NCBI RefSeq assembly: GCF_000741175.1
Contig: NZ_JGYS01000017.1
Location: forward strand, 1 to 64,000
Reading direction: 5' to 3'
Length of the DNA: 64,000 nt
Source: Bifidobacterium callitrichos DSM 23973
GTDB taxonomy: Bacteria > Actinomycetota > Actinomycetes > Actinomycetales > Bifidobacteriaceae
Each line of letters starts with the position of its first letter. Position 1 is the first letter of the stretch. Shown in pieces: positions 9,099-16,872 of this stretch. Both the position numbers and the translations under genes were made by a program. Under the pieces are notes generated by a model. That model did not search any database. It worked only from the letters and a program-made list of their open reading frames with translations, and was not told where the DNA came from.

Positions 9099-10760
9099 GT
9101 GGCGAACGATTTCTGGATCCTACTGGCCATGGTCATCTATTTCACGGCCATGCTGTCCATCGGATTCATCTACTCCAAACGATCGAACTCCTCATCGAAG
9201 GAGTACTTCGCCGGCGGCCGTGGCGTCGGGCCATGGCTGACGGCCCTGTCCGCCGAAGCGTCCGACATGTCCGGATGGCTGCTCATGGGCCTGCCGGGCC
9301 TCGCCTACTTCACCGGCGCCGCCGACCCGATGTGGACCTCCATCGGACTGGCGCTCGGCACATACCTCAACTGGAAGCTCGTCGCCCGGCGACTGCGCCG
9401 CTACTCGGTCGTTGCCGGCGACGCGATCACCATCCCCGACTTCTTCGCCAAGCGCTTCCATGACCATCGCGGCGTGATCTCGACCATCGCGGCGCTCATC
9501 ATCCTCGTGTTCTTCTGCGTGTACGTGGGCAGCTGCTTCGTGACCGTCGGCAAGCTGTTCCACGCGCTCTTCGGATTCGACTATCACCTCATGATGATCA
9601 TCGGCGCGCTGGTCGTGTTCGTATACACCATCGTCGGCGGATACCTGTCGGTCGTGATGACCGACTTCATCCAGGGAGTGCTCATGTTCTCCGCGCTCGC
9701 CGTCGTGTTCATCGGCACGGTGGCCTCCGCGGGTGGCATCGGCAATACGGTCGCGTTCCTGCGCGCCATCCCGGGCTTCATCTCCGGCACGCAGGTGGCG
9801 GTGCCGCAGCTCGACCCGACGTCCGGTCAGCAACTCGTCGAGGCAGGCAAGGCGGTGTTCGGCGCACCTGCCGACTACGGCATCATCACCATCGTCTCGA
9901 TGCTCGCCTGGGGTCTCGGCTACTTCGGCATGCCGCAGGTGCTTGTGCGATTCCTGTCGATTCGCAGCGTCGAGGAGGTGCGCAAATCGCGGATCATCGC
10001 CACCTCATGGTGCGTGCTATCGCTCGCCAGCGCGGTGTGCATCGGCTTGGTCGGGCGCGCGATGATGCCGACGCATCTGCTCACCTCGGGTGACGCGGAG
10101 ACCATCTTCATCGTGCTCGCGCAGACGTTGCTGCCGAGCTTCATCTGCGGTGTGGTCGTCTCCGGCATCTTCGCCGCCTCGATGAGCTCGAGCTCGTCGT
10201 ACATGATCATCGGCGCCTCCGCGATGGGCGAGAACATCTTCCGCGGGCTGCTGCACCGCAAGGCCACGGACAGGCAGGTCATGATCGTGGCGCGTCTGAC
10301 GCTGATCGTCATGTTCCTGTTCGGCATCCTCGTGGCCTACGACCAGAACTCGTCGATCTTCCAGGTCGTCTCCTACGCGTGGGCCGGTCTGGGTGCCTCG
10401 TTCGGCCCGCTGATGCTGTGCGCGCTGTACTGGCGCCGCGCCAACAAGGCGGGTGCGGTGGCCGGCATGATCTCCGGCACCGCCGCGGTGCTCGTGTGGC
10501 ATAATCTCATCAAGCCGTTGGGAGGCGTGTTCGCGATCTACGAGCTGCTGCCGGCGTTCCTCATCTCGCTGGCGTGCATCATCGTGGTCTCGCTGCTCAC
10601 GGCCCGCCCGAGCGATCGCATGCTCTACGAATTCGATCACTACATGGATGATCCGCTGCCCGGCACCCTGCCCTCCGGCACGCTTCTGGTCGACGAGCCG
10701 ATGCAGGCCATGGAATCCGAGGTCAATCCGCGGCGCGGTGATACCGCCCACGATGCGTGA
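9099..10760 (+). CDS. putP: Sodium/proline symporter (SSS family, PutP-like)
   Basis: A 553-residue sodium:solute symporter with about 13 membrane helices. Family signatures near the N-terminus include SSKEYFAGGRGVGPW and LSAEASDMSGWLLMGLPG, which in PutP contain residues for sodium and proline binding. It imports proline, or a related substrate, using the sodium gradient. The start is a GTG at 9099 with AAGGCG eight bases upstream. The hydrophilic C-terminus (from about residue 510) is typical of PutP proteins. It stands alone, about 180 bases after the ThrE-like gene. Confidence 0.92.
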   Translation: MANDFWILLAMVIYFTAMLSIGFIYSKRSNSSSKEYFAGGRGVGPWLTALSAEASDMSGWLLMGLPGLAYFTGAADPMWTSIGLALGTYLNWKLVARRLRRYSVVAGDAITIPDFFAKRFHDHRGVISTIAALIILVFFCVYVGSCFVTVGKLFHALFGFDYHLMMIIGALVVFVYTIVGGYLSVVMTDFIQGVLMFSALAVVFIGTVASAGGIGNTVAFLRAIPGFISGTQVAVPQLDPTSGQQLVEAGKAVFGAPADYGIITIVSMLAWGLGYFGMPQVLVRFLSIRSVEEVRKSRIIATSWCVLSLASAVCIGLVGRAMMPTHLLTSGDAETIFIVLAQTLLPSFICGVVVSGIFAASMSSSSSYMIIGASAMGENIFRGLLHRKATDRQVMIVARLTLIVMFLFGILVAYDQNSSIFQVVSYAWAGLGASFGPLMLCALYWRRANKAGAVAGMISGTAAVLVWHNLIKPLGGVFAIYELLPAFLISLACIIVVSLLTARPSDRMLYEFDHYMDDPLPGTLPSGTLLVDEPMQAMESEVNPRRGDTAHDA

Positions 10761-10896
10761 TGCGGGGGCGTGGGTTGCAGAATGCGCGCGCAGCACGTCC
10801 CTGATTGCAGGATGAGCCGGTCTAGCACAAGGTGGGCATGAGATAGTCGATTCATTAATGAATCGACGGCGCAGGATACTGGTTTTCTGCTGGGTT

Positions 10897-11100
10897 TCTG
10901 CGTTACAAGGGGTACTTTCGGCCTGTTGCGGACATCTATCTCGCTTACGTGGGGTACTTATGTCAGGTATACGGGACCGAAAACGGCCTGATTGCAACGA
11001 GGTCAAGCCGTTTTCAGGCCTTGATACTTCGGACAAGTACCCCTCGTAAGCGAGATAGATGTCCGCAAACGCCGTAATGTACCCCTTGTAACGCAGATAG
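10897..11100. repeat. Large two-tier palindromic repeat, copy A
   Basis: The 204-bp element begins TCTGCGTTACAAGGGGTAC and ends with its near-complement GTACCCCTTGTAACGCAGA. Inside lies a second inverted pair, ATCTATCTCGCTTACGTGG on the left and a near-complement on the right, and in the centre GAAAACGGC pairs with GCCGTTTTC. Outer and inner modules resemble each other, so each arm carries two related 20-bp units. The element sits between the convergent putP and amidohydrolase genes. Copies B and C are at 14.1 and 54.6 kb. It carries no credible gene. Confidence 0.9.
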
Positions 11101-11140
11101 CTTGTCTAGTACCTCACCGCACTGTTCATCACCGTGCCGT

Positions 11141-12721
11141 TCAGAAGATGCGCCTCCCGCCGACGAACGTCATCGACACGTGCTGCGGCATGGCGCGCAT
11201 CTCCTCCGGGGTCCGGGCCTCGTACGGGTCGGTGTCCAAGAGCACAAGATCGGCGGGGTCGCCGGCTTCGAGATGGTCGCGCCCGGCCGCCGTGGATGCG
11301 GCCAATGCCACGTCCACAGGCAGGCACTGCTCAGGCTGGAACGGCTCTCGATCGGAGTTCTCCGTGCCGAACACCGCCGCGGAGATGGCCATCCACGGGT
11401 CAAGCGGCGCAACCGGGGCATCCGACCCCATGCGCAGCCGCGTGCCGGCGTCGTACAGCGACCGGAATGCATAGGGGATGCCGGCCGGATGCGCCCAGAA
11501 GCGGGTGATCACATCGCGGTCGTCCATCGCATGCTGCGGCTGGATGCTCGCGTCGAGCCCAAGCTTCGCAAGGCGCGGAATATCGGAGCGCTTGAGCATC
11601 TGAGCATGCTCGATCGACCCATGGGCGCGCGTGCGCTCGGCCGCATCCAACACGATGGTGTTCGCCTCGTCGCCGATCGCATGGCAGGCGATCTCGAAGC
11701 CATGCTCGGTGGCGAGCCGCATGTACTCCTCGATCTGCTGCGGCGTGTAGCTCAGCGTGCCGTAGGTCGGCGGTTCGATGCCGGAATACGGGGTCGAGCA
11801 GTAGGCGGAACGGGTGTTGAGCGAACCATCCGAGATGAGCTTCATCGCGCCGACCGTGCCGAGCCCCTGCGATCCGGGCAGCTCCTTTCCGGTACGCCAG
11901 CCGTCGTCGATGGCCTGCTGCAGGCGTTCCGGATAGACGCCGGCAGCGACGCGCAGACGATCGATGCCGGAAGCGAAACGACGGATCCACGTGGCGATGT
12001 TCTCGGCCATTTCGTAGTCGCGAATGCCGACCACGCCCTTGCCGGCCGCATCCCGCTCGGCCTCACGAAGCAGACGGTCGGTCTCCTCGGCAGCCCCCGG
12101 CGCCTTGTCGAACTGAGTGTAGGCGTCGAACCATTCGAGCTCGCCGACGAGCCCGGTCTTCTCATCCACATGGACGCCAAGTCGTCGGGCCGCCGCCGAA
12201 TTCACCCATCCGCAGTGCATGTCGGCGCTGGAAAGCGCGACCGGCTGCTCGCCGGTCACCGCATCGATCGCAGCCAACGTGGGCTGTTGATCGTCGGACC
12301 ACAGCGAGTGACGGAACCGCATGCCCACCACGAACGCATTCGGGTCGAGTGTGCCTGCGGCGCGGCGTTCGTCAAGATGCGCACGAAGCATCGCCATCGC
12401 CTCGTCGGCCGACCGAGCGCTGATCAGATCAAGGCGACCGAGGGTTTTCGACCACTGCGTGAAATGCGTATGGCAGTCCCACAGTCCGGGGATGACCCAC
12501 AGACCGTCGGCGTCGATGGTGTCGGCCGTGTCGGTGTCGGCCGTGTCGGAAGCCGAGACTGACGTCGTTGACAAAGATGGCGTCACGGAGACGATGCGTC
12601 CTGCGCGGATGCTGAGGTCCACGCGTGTATCCGTGCCTACATCGCTGCCGGGAATGCGCGCATTGATGATATTGAGATCGCGGTCGTTCGGATCGCCGCT
12701 CGTGCTATTGCCGTTGTCCAT
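11141..12721 (-). CDS. Amidohydrolase, YtcJ/AepA-like
   Basis: A 526-residue metal-dependent hydrolase of the amidohydrolase superfamily. Visible features are VIPGLWDCHTHF with the metal-binding HxH, CHAIGDEA with a later His, and GSDAPVAPLDPW with the metal-ligand Asp near the C-terminus. This arrangement fits the YtcJ-like subgroup, whose substrates are mostly unknown. The start at 12721 (beginning MDNGNS) is chosen because further upstream residues are Arg/His-rich and unlike the family. No strong ribosome binding site is visible, so the start is uncertain. It points toward putP with repeat A between them. Confidence 0.88.
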   Translation of the reverse strand: MDNGNSTSGDPNDRDLNIINARIPGSDVGTDTRVDLSIRAGRIVSVTPSLSTTSVSASDTADTDTADTIDADGLWVIPGLWDCHTHFTQWSKTLGRLDLISARSADEAMAMLRAHLDERRAAGTLDPNAFVVGMRFRHSLWSDDQQPTLAAIDAVTGEQPVALSSADMHCGWVNSAAARRLGVHVDEKTGLVGELEWFDAYTQFDKAPGAAEETDRLLREAERDAAGKGVVGIRDYEMAENIATWIRRFASGIDRLRVAAGVYPERLQQAIDDGWRTGKELPGSQGLGTVGAMKLISDGSLNTRSAYCSTPYSGIEPPTYGTLSYTPQQIEEYMRLATEHGFEIACHAIGDEANTIVLDAAERTRAHGSIEHAQMLKRSDIPRLAKLGLDASIQPQHAMDDRDVITRFWAHPAGIPYAFRSLYDAGTRLRMGSDAPVAPLDPWMAISAAVFGTENSDREPFQPEQCLPVDVALAASTAAGRDHLEAGDPADLVLLDTDPYEARTPEEMRAMPQHVSMTFVGGRRIF

Positions 12722-13030
12722 ACCGCTATGGTGCCACTGTCGGATGAGGGAGAGAGGCGTCCTTTCGACCGTTGAGCCGAATGATTGTGTCGAATGGTTA
12801 AGTCTCCTGTGCCGTCTCCTGTGCCGTCCCCGCCCGGCGGTGTCCGACAGCGCGATGGCCCGGTTATCCACAAACGCCCGCATCTATGCACGGCTTATTC
12901 TTCGATCAAGGTGCGATTCCCCAATACCGCATAATCTGGGTTAAGCCGGATGCCTGCATCTCGCAGTCCTCGAAGAAAGGGATTGCACGGTTGTGCCGGG
13001 CAAGGAAAGCAGAGGATCGAGGAGGATCTG
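12722..13030. promoter_or_regulatory. Divergent spacer between the amidohydrolase and DUF559-like genes
   Basis: About 310 bases that should hold two divergent promoters. Apart from the GGAGGATCT ribosome binding site at its right end I see no clear site, repeat or gene. Confidence 0.4.
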
Positions 13031-14080
13031 ATGGGCGATTCGATGGCATTGACTGAGCTTACGGAACTGAAATATCGTCGTATGGAGGTGTGCGCTGCGA
13101 TTCAACGGCGCACGGATTGGCGTCCGCCATATGCTTTATCGACCGCTTTGGAGCTGATGGCGATCGAGTTGCCTCGCATGCCTGCGTTGCCGTCGCGTCG
13201 GCGAATGCGGTACCGGAAGCGTAGTCGAACCAGTGAAGACGTGGTGGTGGCGGTTCCTCATCTCAATCGCCGATACCGGGTCAAGGGAGTCAATGCGGTG
13301 GTGTGGCGGTTCCCGATGGACACCGTCACGGTCGAACGGCAGTTCGCATGCACGTCACCGCCTTGCACGTGGGCAATGTTCGCCCCATATGTGGGTTTGG
13401 AGGAGCTTATCGTGCTGGGGGATTCCATGACCCGGCGTGATGGGCGTCTGCGTCGGTCGACGGTGGAGGAACTGGGCCTGTACCTCGATGGTGCCGAGGA
13501 GTATGCGCGGCAGGAGCGTGAGGCGGGGCGCCAATGTCGGATGTTCAGAGGATATGCCGATTGTCGTCGTGCGCTGCCGATGATTCGCGAGGGCACGGAT
13601 TCCTCGATGGAGACGCGCACTCGATTGGCGTTGATGAAATACGGATTGGATTGTCCTCGAGTGAACTACCCCGTGTTCATCGGACATGGAGAGAAGACCC
13701 TGTATTTGGACCTTGCGTATCCCGAGTTCAAAATCTGTGTCGAATATGACGGCTCTCATCATGCCGGTCAATGGCTAACCGATGTCAAAAGGCGGCAGAT
13801 ACTCGAGGACGCAGGATGGAAGTATGTCCAAGTGACGACAATGGATATTGGTGATGACTCCTCTGAAGCGGCCTTGGCCGGCAGGGTTGCAGAGAGAATA
13901 TACGAGGTAACGGGTTCGATCACACCACTGACCGAGAGAAAGACCATTCGTCAGATCTGCGATGGCAGAAGTCGGTATCGCAAGCCGATGCACCTGCGAC
14001 TTGGATTCACCCCATTGTTGAATTCTGGTGTCGGTGATGGTGAGGCGCTGGTCGATGTCATCGGTGACTGTGACCCGTGA
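13031..14080 (+). CDS. DUF559/Vsr-like protein with a C-terminal PD-(D/E)XK-type domain
   Basis: A 349-residue protein. The C-terminal third contains LYLDLAYPEFKICVEYDG followed by SHH, a pattern seen in the endonuclease-like fold shared by DUF559 and Vsr proteins. Residues 1-200 are basic and poorly recognisable. Such actinobacterial proteins are often annotated as AbiEi-antitoxin-related or hypothetical. The start at 13031 has GGAGGATCTG directly upstream. No toxin or methylase partner is adjacent. Codon usage is less GC-biased than in neighbouring genes, which hints at later acquisition. DNA cleavage is an inference, not shown. Confidence 0.72.
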   Translation: MGDSMALTELTELKYRRMEVCAAIQRRTDWRPPYALSTALELMAIELPRMPALPSRRRMRYRKRSRTSEDVVVAVPHLNRRYRVKGVNAVVWRFPMDTVTVERQFACTSPPCTWAMFAPYVGLEELIVLGDSMTRRDGRLRRSTVEELGLYLDGAEEYARQEREAGRQCRMFRGYADCRRALPMIREGTDSSMETRTRLALMKYGLDCPRVNYPVFIGHGEKTLYLDLAYPEFKICVEYDGSHHAGQWLTDVKRRQILEDAGWKYVQVTTMDIGDDSSEAALAGRVAERIYEVTGSITPLTERKTIRQICDGRSRYRKPMHLRLGFTPLLNSGVGDGEALVDVIGDCDP

Positions 14081-14123
14081 GGATGGTGGTTCTCCAGACT
14101 AGGACACTGCCTATCTGCGTCTG

Positions 14124-14330
14124 CTATCTGCGTTATGAGGGGTACTTTCAGCCTTGTGCGGACATCTATCTCGCTTGCGAGGGGTACTCGCCTTGGGTAT
14201 AAGGGCCGGAAAACGGCTTGATGCCGTTGGGGCTAAGCCATTTTCCGGCCCTTATACTTCGGCTTGGTACCCCATGTAAGCGAGATAGATGTCCGCACGA
14301 TGCCGAAAGTACCTCATGTAACGCAGATAG
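14124..14330. repeat. Large two-tier palindromic repeat, copy B
   Basis: The 207-bp element begins CTATCTGCGTTATGAGGGGT and ends ACCTCATGTAACGCAGATAG. Inner modules are ATCTATCTCGCTTGCGAGG and its imperfect complement. The centre pairs GGCCGGAAAACGGCTT with AAGCCATTTTCCGGCC almost perfectly. The outer arm keeps pairing partly through G-T wobbles. CTATCTGCGT is duplicated just outside at 14111-14120. It lies between the convergent DUF559-like and trpS genes. Confidence 0.9.
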
Positions 14331-14397
14331 GGGGAACGAACGTCCTTATCAGGCTGCTTTCGGTACTGCTTCGGTACTGCTTCGGTACTACTGAATA

Positions 14398-15498
14398 TCA
14401 GTACTTCATGCCCATGGCCTCGCGCACCTCGTCGAGGGTGGCCTCGGCGATCTCGTTGGCGCGCTTGTTGCCGTCGTGCAGGACGTCGCGCACGTAGTCC
14501 ATGTCCTTGGCCAGCTCGGCGCGACGCTCGCGGTGCGGGGCGAGGAAGTTGTTCACCGATTCGATGACGTACGCCTTGAGCGCGCCTGCGCCCGCGGCAC
14601 CGATCTCATCGGCGATCTCCTTCGGGTCGCGGCCGGTGACAAGGCCCGCGGTGGTGAGCAGCGCGGAGACCTGCGGACGGTTGATCGGATCGAACGTGAT
14701 GGTGCGCTCGGAGTCGGTCGGGCTCTTCTTGATGAGCTTGGCGGTCTCCTCGGCGGTGGCGCCCAGCATGATCGAGTTGCCGTACGACTTGCTCATCTTG
14801 CGGCCGTCGAGGCCCGGGATCTCCGGCGCGTCGGACAGGATCGCGGCCGGCTCGGGGAACACCGGGTGCTTCTTCGCGTAGCGCTCGTTGAAGCGTCGGG
14901 CGATGGTGCGCGTGATCTCGATGTGCGGCAGGTTGTCCTTGCCGATCGGCACGACGTTCGCCTTGCAGAACAGGATGTCGCACGCCTGATGCACCGGGTA
15001 GGTGAGCAGCAGGCCGGTCAGCGCGTGGCCGGAGGCCTCCATCTCGGACTTGACGGTCGGGTTGCGGTGCAGTTCGGCCTCGGTGACGAGGGAGAGGAAC
15101 GGCAGCAGCAGCTGGTTCTCGGCCGGCACGGCGGAGTGCGCGTAGATCATGGTCTTCTTCGGGTCGATGCCGGCGGCCATGTAGTCGAGCACGAGGTTGA
15201 GGACGTTGTCCTGGATGTGCTCGGTGGTGTCGCGATCGGTGATGACCTGGTAGTCGGCGATGATGATGTTGGAGTGCACGCCCTTGTTCTGCATGGCCAC
15301 GCGCTCCTTGATGGAGCCGAAGTAGTGGCCGAGGTGCAGACGGCCGGTCGGGCGGTCGCCGGTGAGCATCGTGAACTTGCCCGGCTCGGCTTCGAGCTTG
15401 GCCAGTGTCGCGTCCGAGCGCTTCTTCGCGGCCAGGAAGCTGGCGCTCATTTCGTTGCCGGCGGCCGTGATCTGCGGCTCCTGCGTTTCTTCCGTCAT
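14398..15498 (-). CDS. trpS: Tryptophan--tRNA ligase
   Basis: A 366-residue class I aminoacyl-tRNA synthetase that charges tRNA-Trp. The HIGH-type motif appears as GDRPTGRLHLGHYFGS near residue 45-60, and the KMSKS motif appears exactly as KMSKSYGNS near residue 240. Length is typical, with a short extra N-terminus. The start at 15498 has AAGGACG upstream on the minus strand. It is divergent from the DUF3073 gene across a 194-base spacer that contains a short palindrome. No T-box or tryptophan leader could be recognised. Confidence 0.97.
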   Translation of the reverse strand: MTEETQEPQITAAGNEMSASFLAAKKRSDATLAKLEAEPGKFTMLTGDRPTGRLHLGHYFGSIKERVAMQNKGVHSNIIIADYQVITDRDTTEHIQDNVLNLVLDYMAAGIDPKKTMIYAHSAVPAENQLLLPFLSLVTEAELHRNPTVKSEMEASGHALTGLLLTYPVHQACDILFCKANVVPIGKDNLPHIEITRTIARRFNERYAKKHPVFPEPAAILSDAPEIPGLDGRKMSKSYGNSIMLGATAEETAKLIKKSPTDSERTITFDPINRPQVSALLTTAGLVTGRDPKEIADEIGAAGAGALKAYVIESVNNFLAPHRERRAELAKDMDYVRDVLHDGNKRANEIAEATLDEVREAMGMKY

Positions 15499-15590
15499 AC
15501 GTATCGTCCTTTTCGGTGGTTTCGGTGATCCGTCTGATCAGGTGACTGGTCAGTGTGGTGATCAGGTTGTGTCAAAACCGTGCAAAATAT

Positions 15591-15609
15591 CGCTTTTATC
15601 GTAAAAGCG
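15591..15609. promoter_or_regulatory. Short palindrome in the trpS / DUF3073 spacer
   Basis: CGCTTTTA and TAAAAGCG form a perfect 8-bp inverted repeat around TCG. It sits between two divergent genes and could be an operator or part of an AT-rich promoter. Function is inferred only from position. Confidence 0.4.
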
Positions 15610-15692
15610 CGAGCCGACAAGCCCAATGAATCAGACAAGTGGTACTCTTCTATGTTGATGAATTGATAGCAAGCATTATCTCAGGGGGTCAC

Positions 15693-16118
15693 ATGGGCCG
15701 CGGACGTCAGAAAGCCAAGCAGCAGAAGATAGCTCGTAAGCTCAAATATCTGACTACCGACACCGATTATGATGAGCTTGCCAAGGAACTGAGCGGTCAG
15801 GAGCCGGGAACCGGCTCGGTTGACCCGTTTGCCGACGTCGAGGATCAGTATTCTTCTCACTATGCGGACGAGACTTCGGACGCCGCCGTTGCGGCGGATT
15901 CGATTGTTTCCGCTGATGCCGATGACGCTGATCGCGTCAGCGGTGCCAGCGCGCAGGGCGATGACGATCTGGACGAGTACGCCAAGTGGGCCGCCGAGGC
16001 GGCCGCGAAGGCCACCAGCGGCGAATTTCCCAAGGCAAGCAAGACCAGCGCGAAGCCGGTGCCGCACAAGCCCATCCCGATGCCGATGCCGAGCGCACTC
16101 AAGCCGCATAAGGCCTGA
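15693..16118 (+). CDS. DUF3073 domain protein
   Basis: A 141-residue protein beginning MGRGRQKAKQQKIARKLKY, the conserved basic N-terminus of the actinobacterial DUF3073 family, whose function is unknown. The rest is acidic and Ala-rich, then ends in a Pro/Lys-rich tail. The start is fixed by the family N-terminus and by a purine-rich CAGGGGG stretch seven bases upstream. Its last 20 bases overlap the convergent SCP-like gene. Confidence 0.85.
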   Translation: MGRGRQKAKQQKIARKLKYLTTDTDYDELAKELSGQEPGTGSVDPFADVEDQYSSHYADETSDAAVAADSIVSADADDADRVSGASAQGDDDLDEYAKWAAEAAAKATSGEFPKASKTSAKPVPHKPIPMPMPSALKPHKA

Positions 16119-16542
16119 GCGGCAGCAGCCACCCCAGATCGTCGCGTTCGCCGACCGCGCTGATATGCCCGGCCTCCTTCTCCTCGTTCCATGAGGTGAT
16201 CCCGGCCGCAAGGCGCAGCCATACCTGCGGATCCAGTTCGATGACGTCCGGCGGCGTGAGATTATGCGGGTCGGAGGCCGGTCCGTCGAGGATCTTGATC
16301 GCGCCCCACGGGGCCACGCGTACCTCCACACCGGGGCCGGGTGCCTTGCGTTCAAGCAGGAACAGCGAGTAGCGTACGGCCATCGCCATGACCGGGCGCG
16401 GCAGTTTCGGCGCGATGGCGAGGCGCGCGGGGATCGCCGCGGTTGGCGCGCCAATGCGTGCGGCTTCAGCGCGCGCCGCCTCGCACCATTGCTTGAGTGC
16501 CACGCGTCCGCGTTCCAAATCCTTTTCCAGAATCACAGCCAT
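16099..16542 (-). CDS. Sterol-carrier-family (SCP-like) protein
   Basis: A 147-residue soluble protein. The N-terminal helix (ALKQWCEAARAEAARIG) followed by APKLPRPVMAMAVRYSLFLLE and a hydrophobic beta region resembles the actinobacterial family annotated as sterol carrier family protein. Members bind hydrophobic ligands or nucleotide cofactors; nothing is known for this one. It overlaps the DUF3073 gene by 20 bases at the 3' end. The family assignment is moderate, from overall pattern. Confidence 0.65.
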   Translation of the reverse strand: MAVILEKDLERGRVALKQWCEAARAEAARIGAPTAAIPARLAIAPKLPRPVMAMAVRYSLFLLERKAPGPGVEVRVAPWGAIKILDGPASDPHNLTPPDVIELDPQVWLRLAAGITSWNEEKEAGHISAVGERDDLGWLLPLRPYAA

Positions 16543-16872
16543 ACCGTCATTGTGTCACGTCCGTGGACGGCATGACGGATTTGACGGTTGTGTGGCTGAG
16601 CGTGGATGGCTGAACGTTTCGTCATCGCTGCGGGTGCGGAACTCGCCTCCCAGCGAAGCGATCGATTCGCGACGCACCCCCGACCGGCTCGTGAACATCG
16701 TCTCCCGATTCGATGGCCATACTACGTAGTATGGTGATGATCAAGAGCTATGACAACGTATGCACGAAGTGGTGCGGAATGTAACGCACTGTTCATGTAT
16801 GGGTTGAAGCGCGGCCAATATCGCGCCTTATCATGGTCAGGGAAGTTCCATCCCGGAAGGACAAAAAGAAAC
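16543..16872. promoter_or_regulatory. Upstream region of glgP
   Basis: About 330 bases. An 18-bp perfect palindrome lies at 16717-16734 (listed separately), followed by a lower-GC stretch to the glgP start. The ribosome binding site is GGAAGGA about eleven bases before the ATG. No gene is recognised here. Confidence 0.5.
16717..16734. promoter_or_regulatory. 18-bp perfect palindrome upstream of glgP
   Basis: CCATACTACGTAGTATGG reads the same on both strands. It lies 138 bases before the glgP start, in the right place for an operator controlling glycogen phosphorylase. The regulator is unknown. The TACGTA core recurs at 38.4 kb and 60.6 kb without the full palindrome. Confidence 0.5.

Noticed and set aside
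10897-14330. Palindrome copies A and B as ordinary transcription terminators only
   Set aside because: They are between convergent genes, but at 200 bp they are far longer than a terminator, have no T-tracts at the stem ends, and copy C lies between divergent genes.
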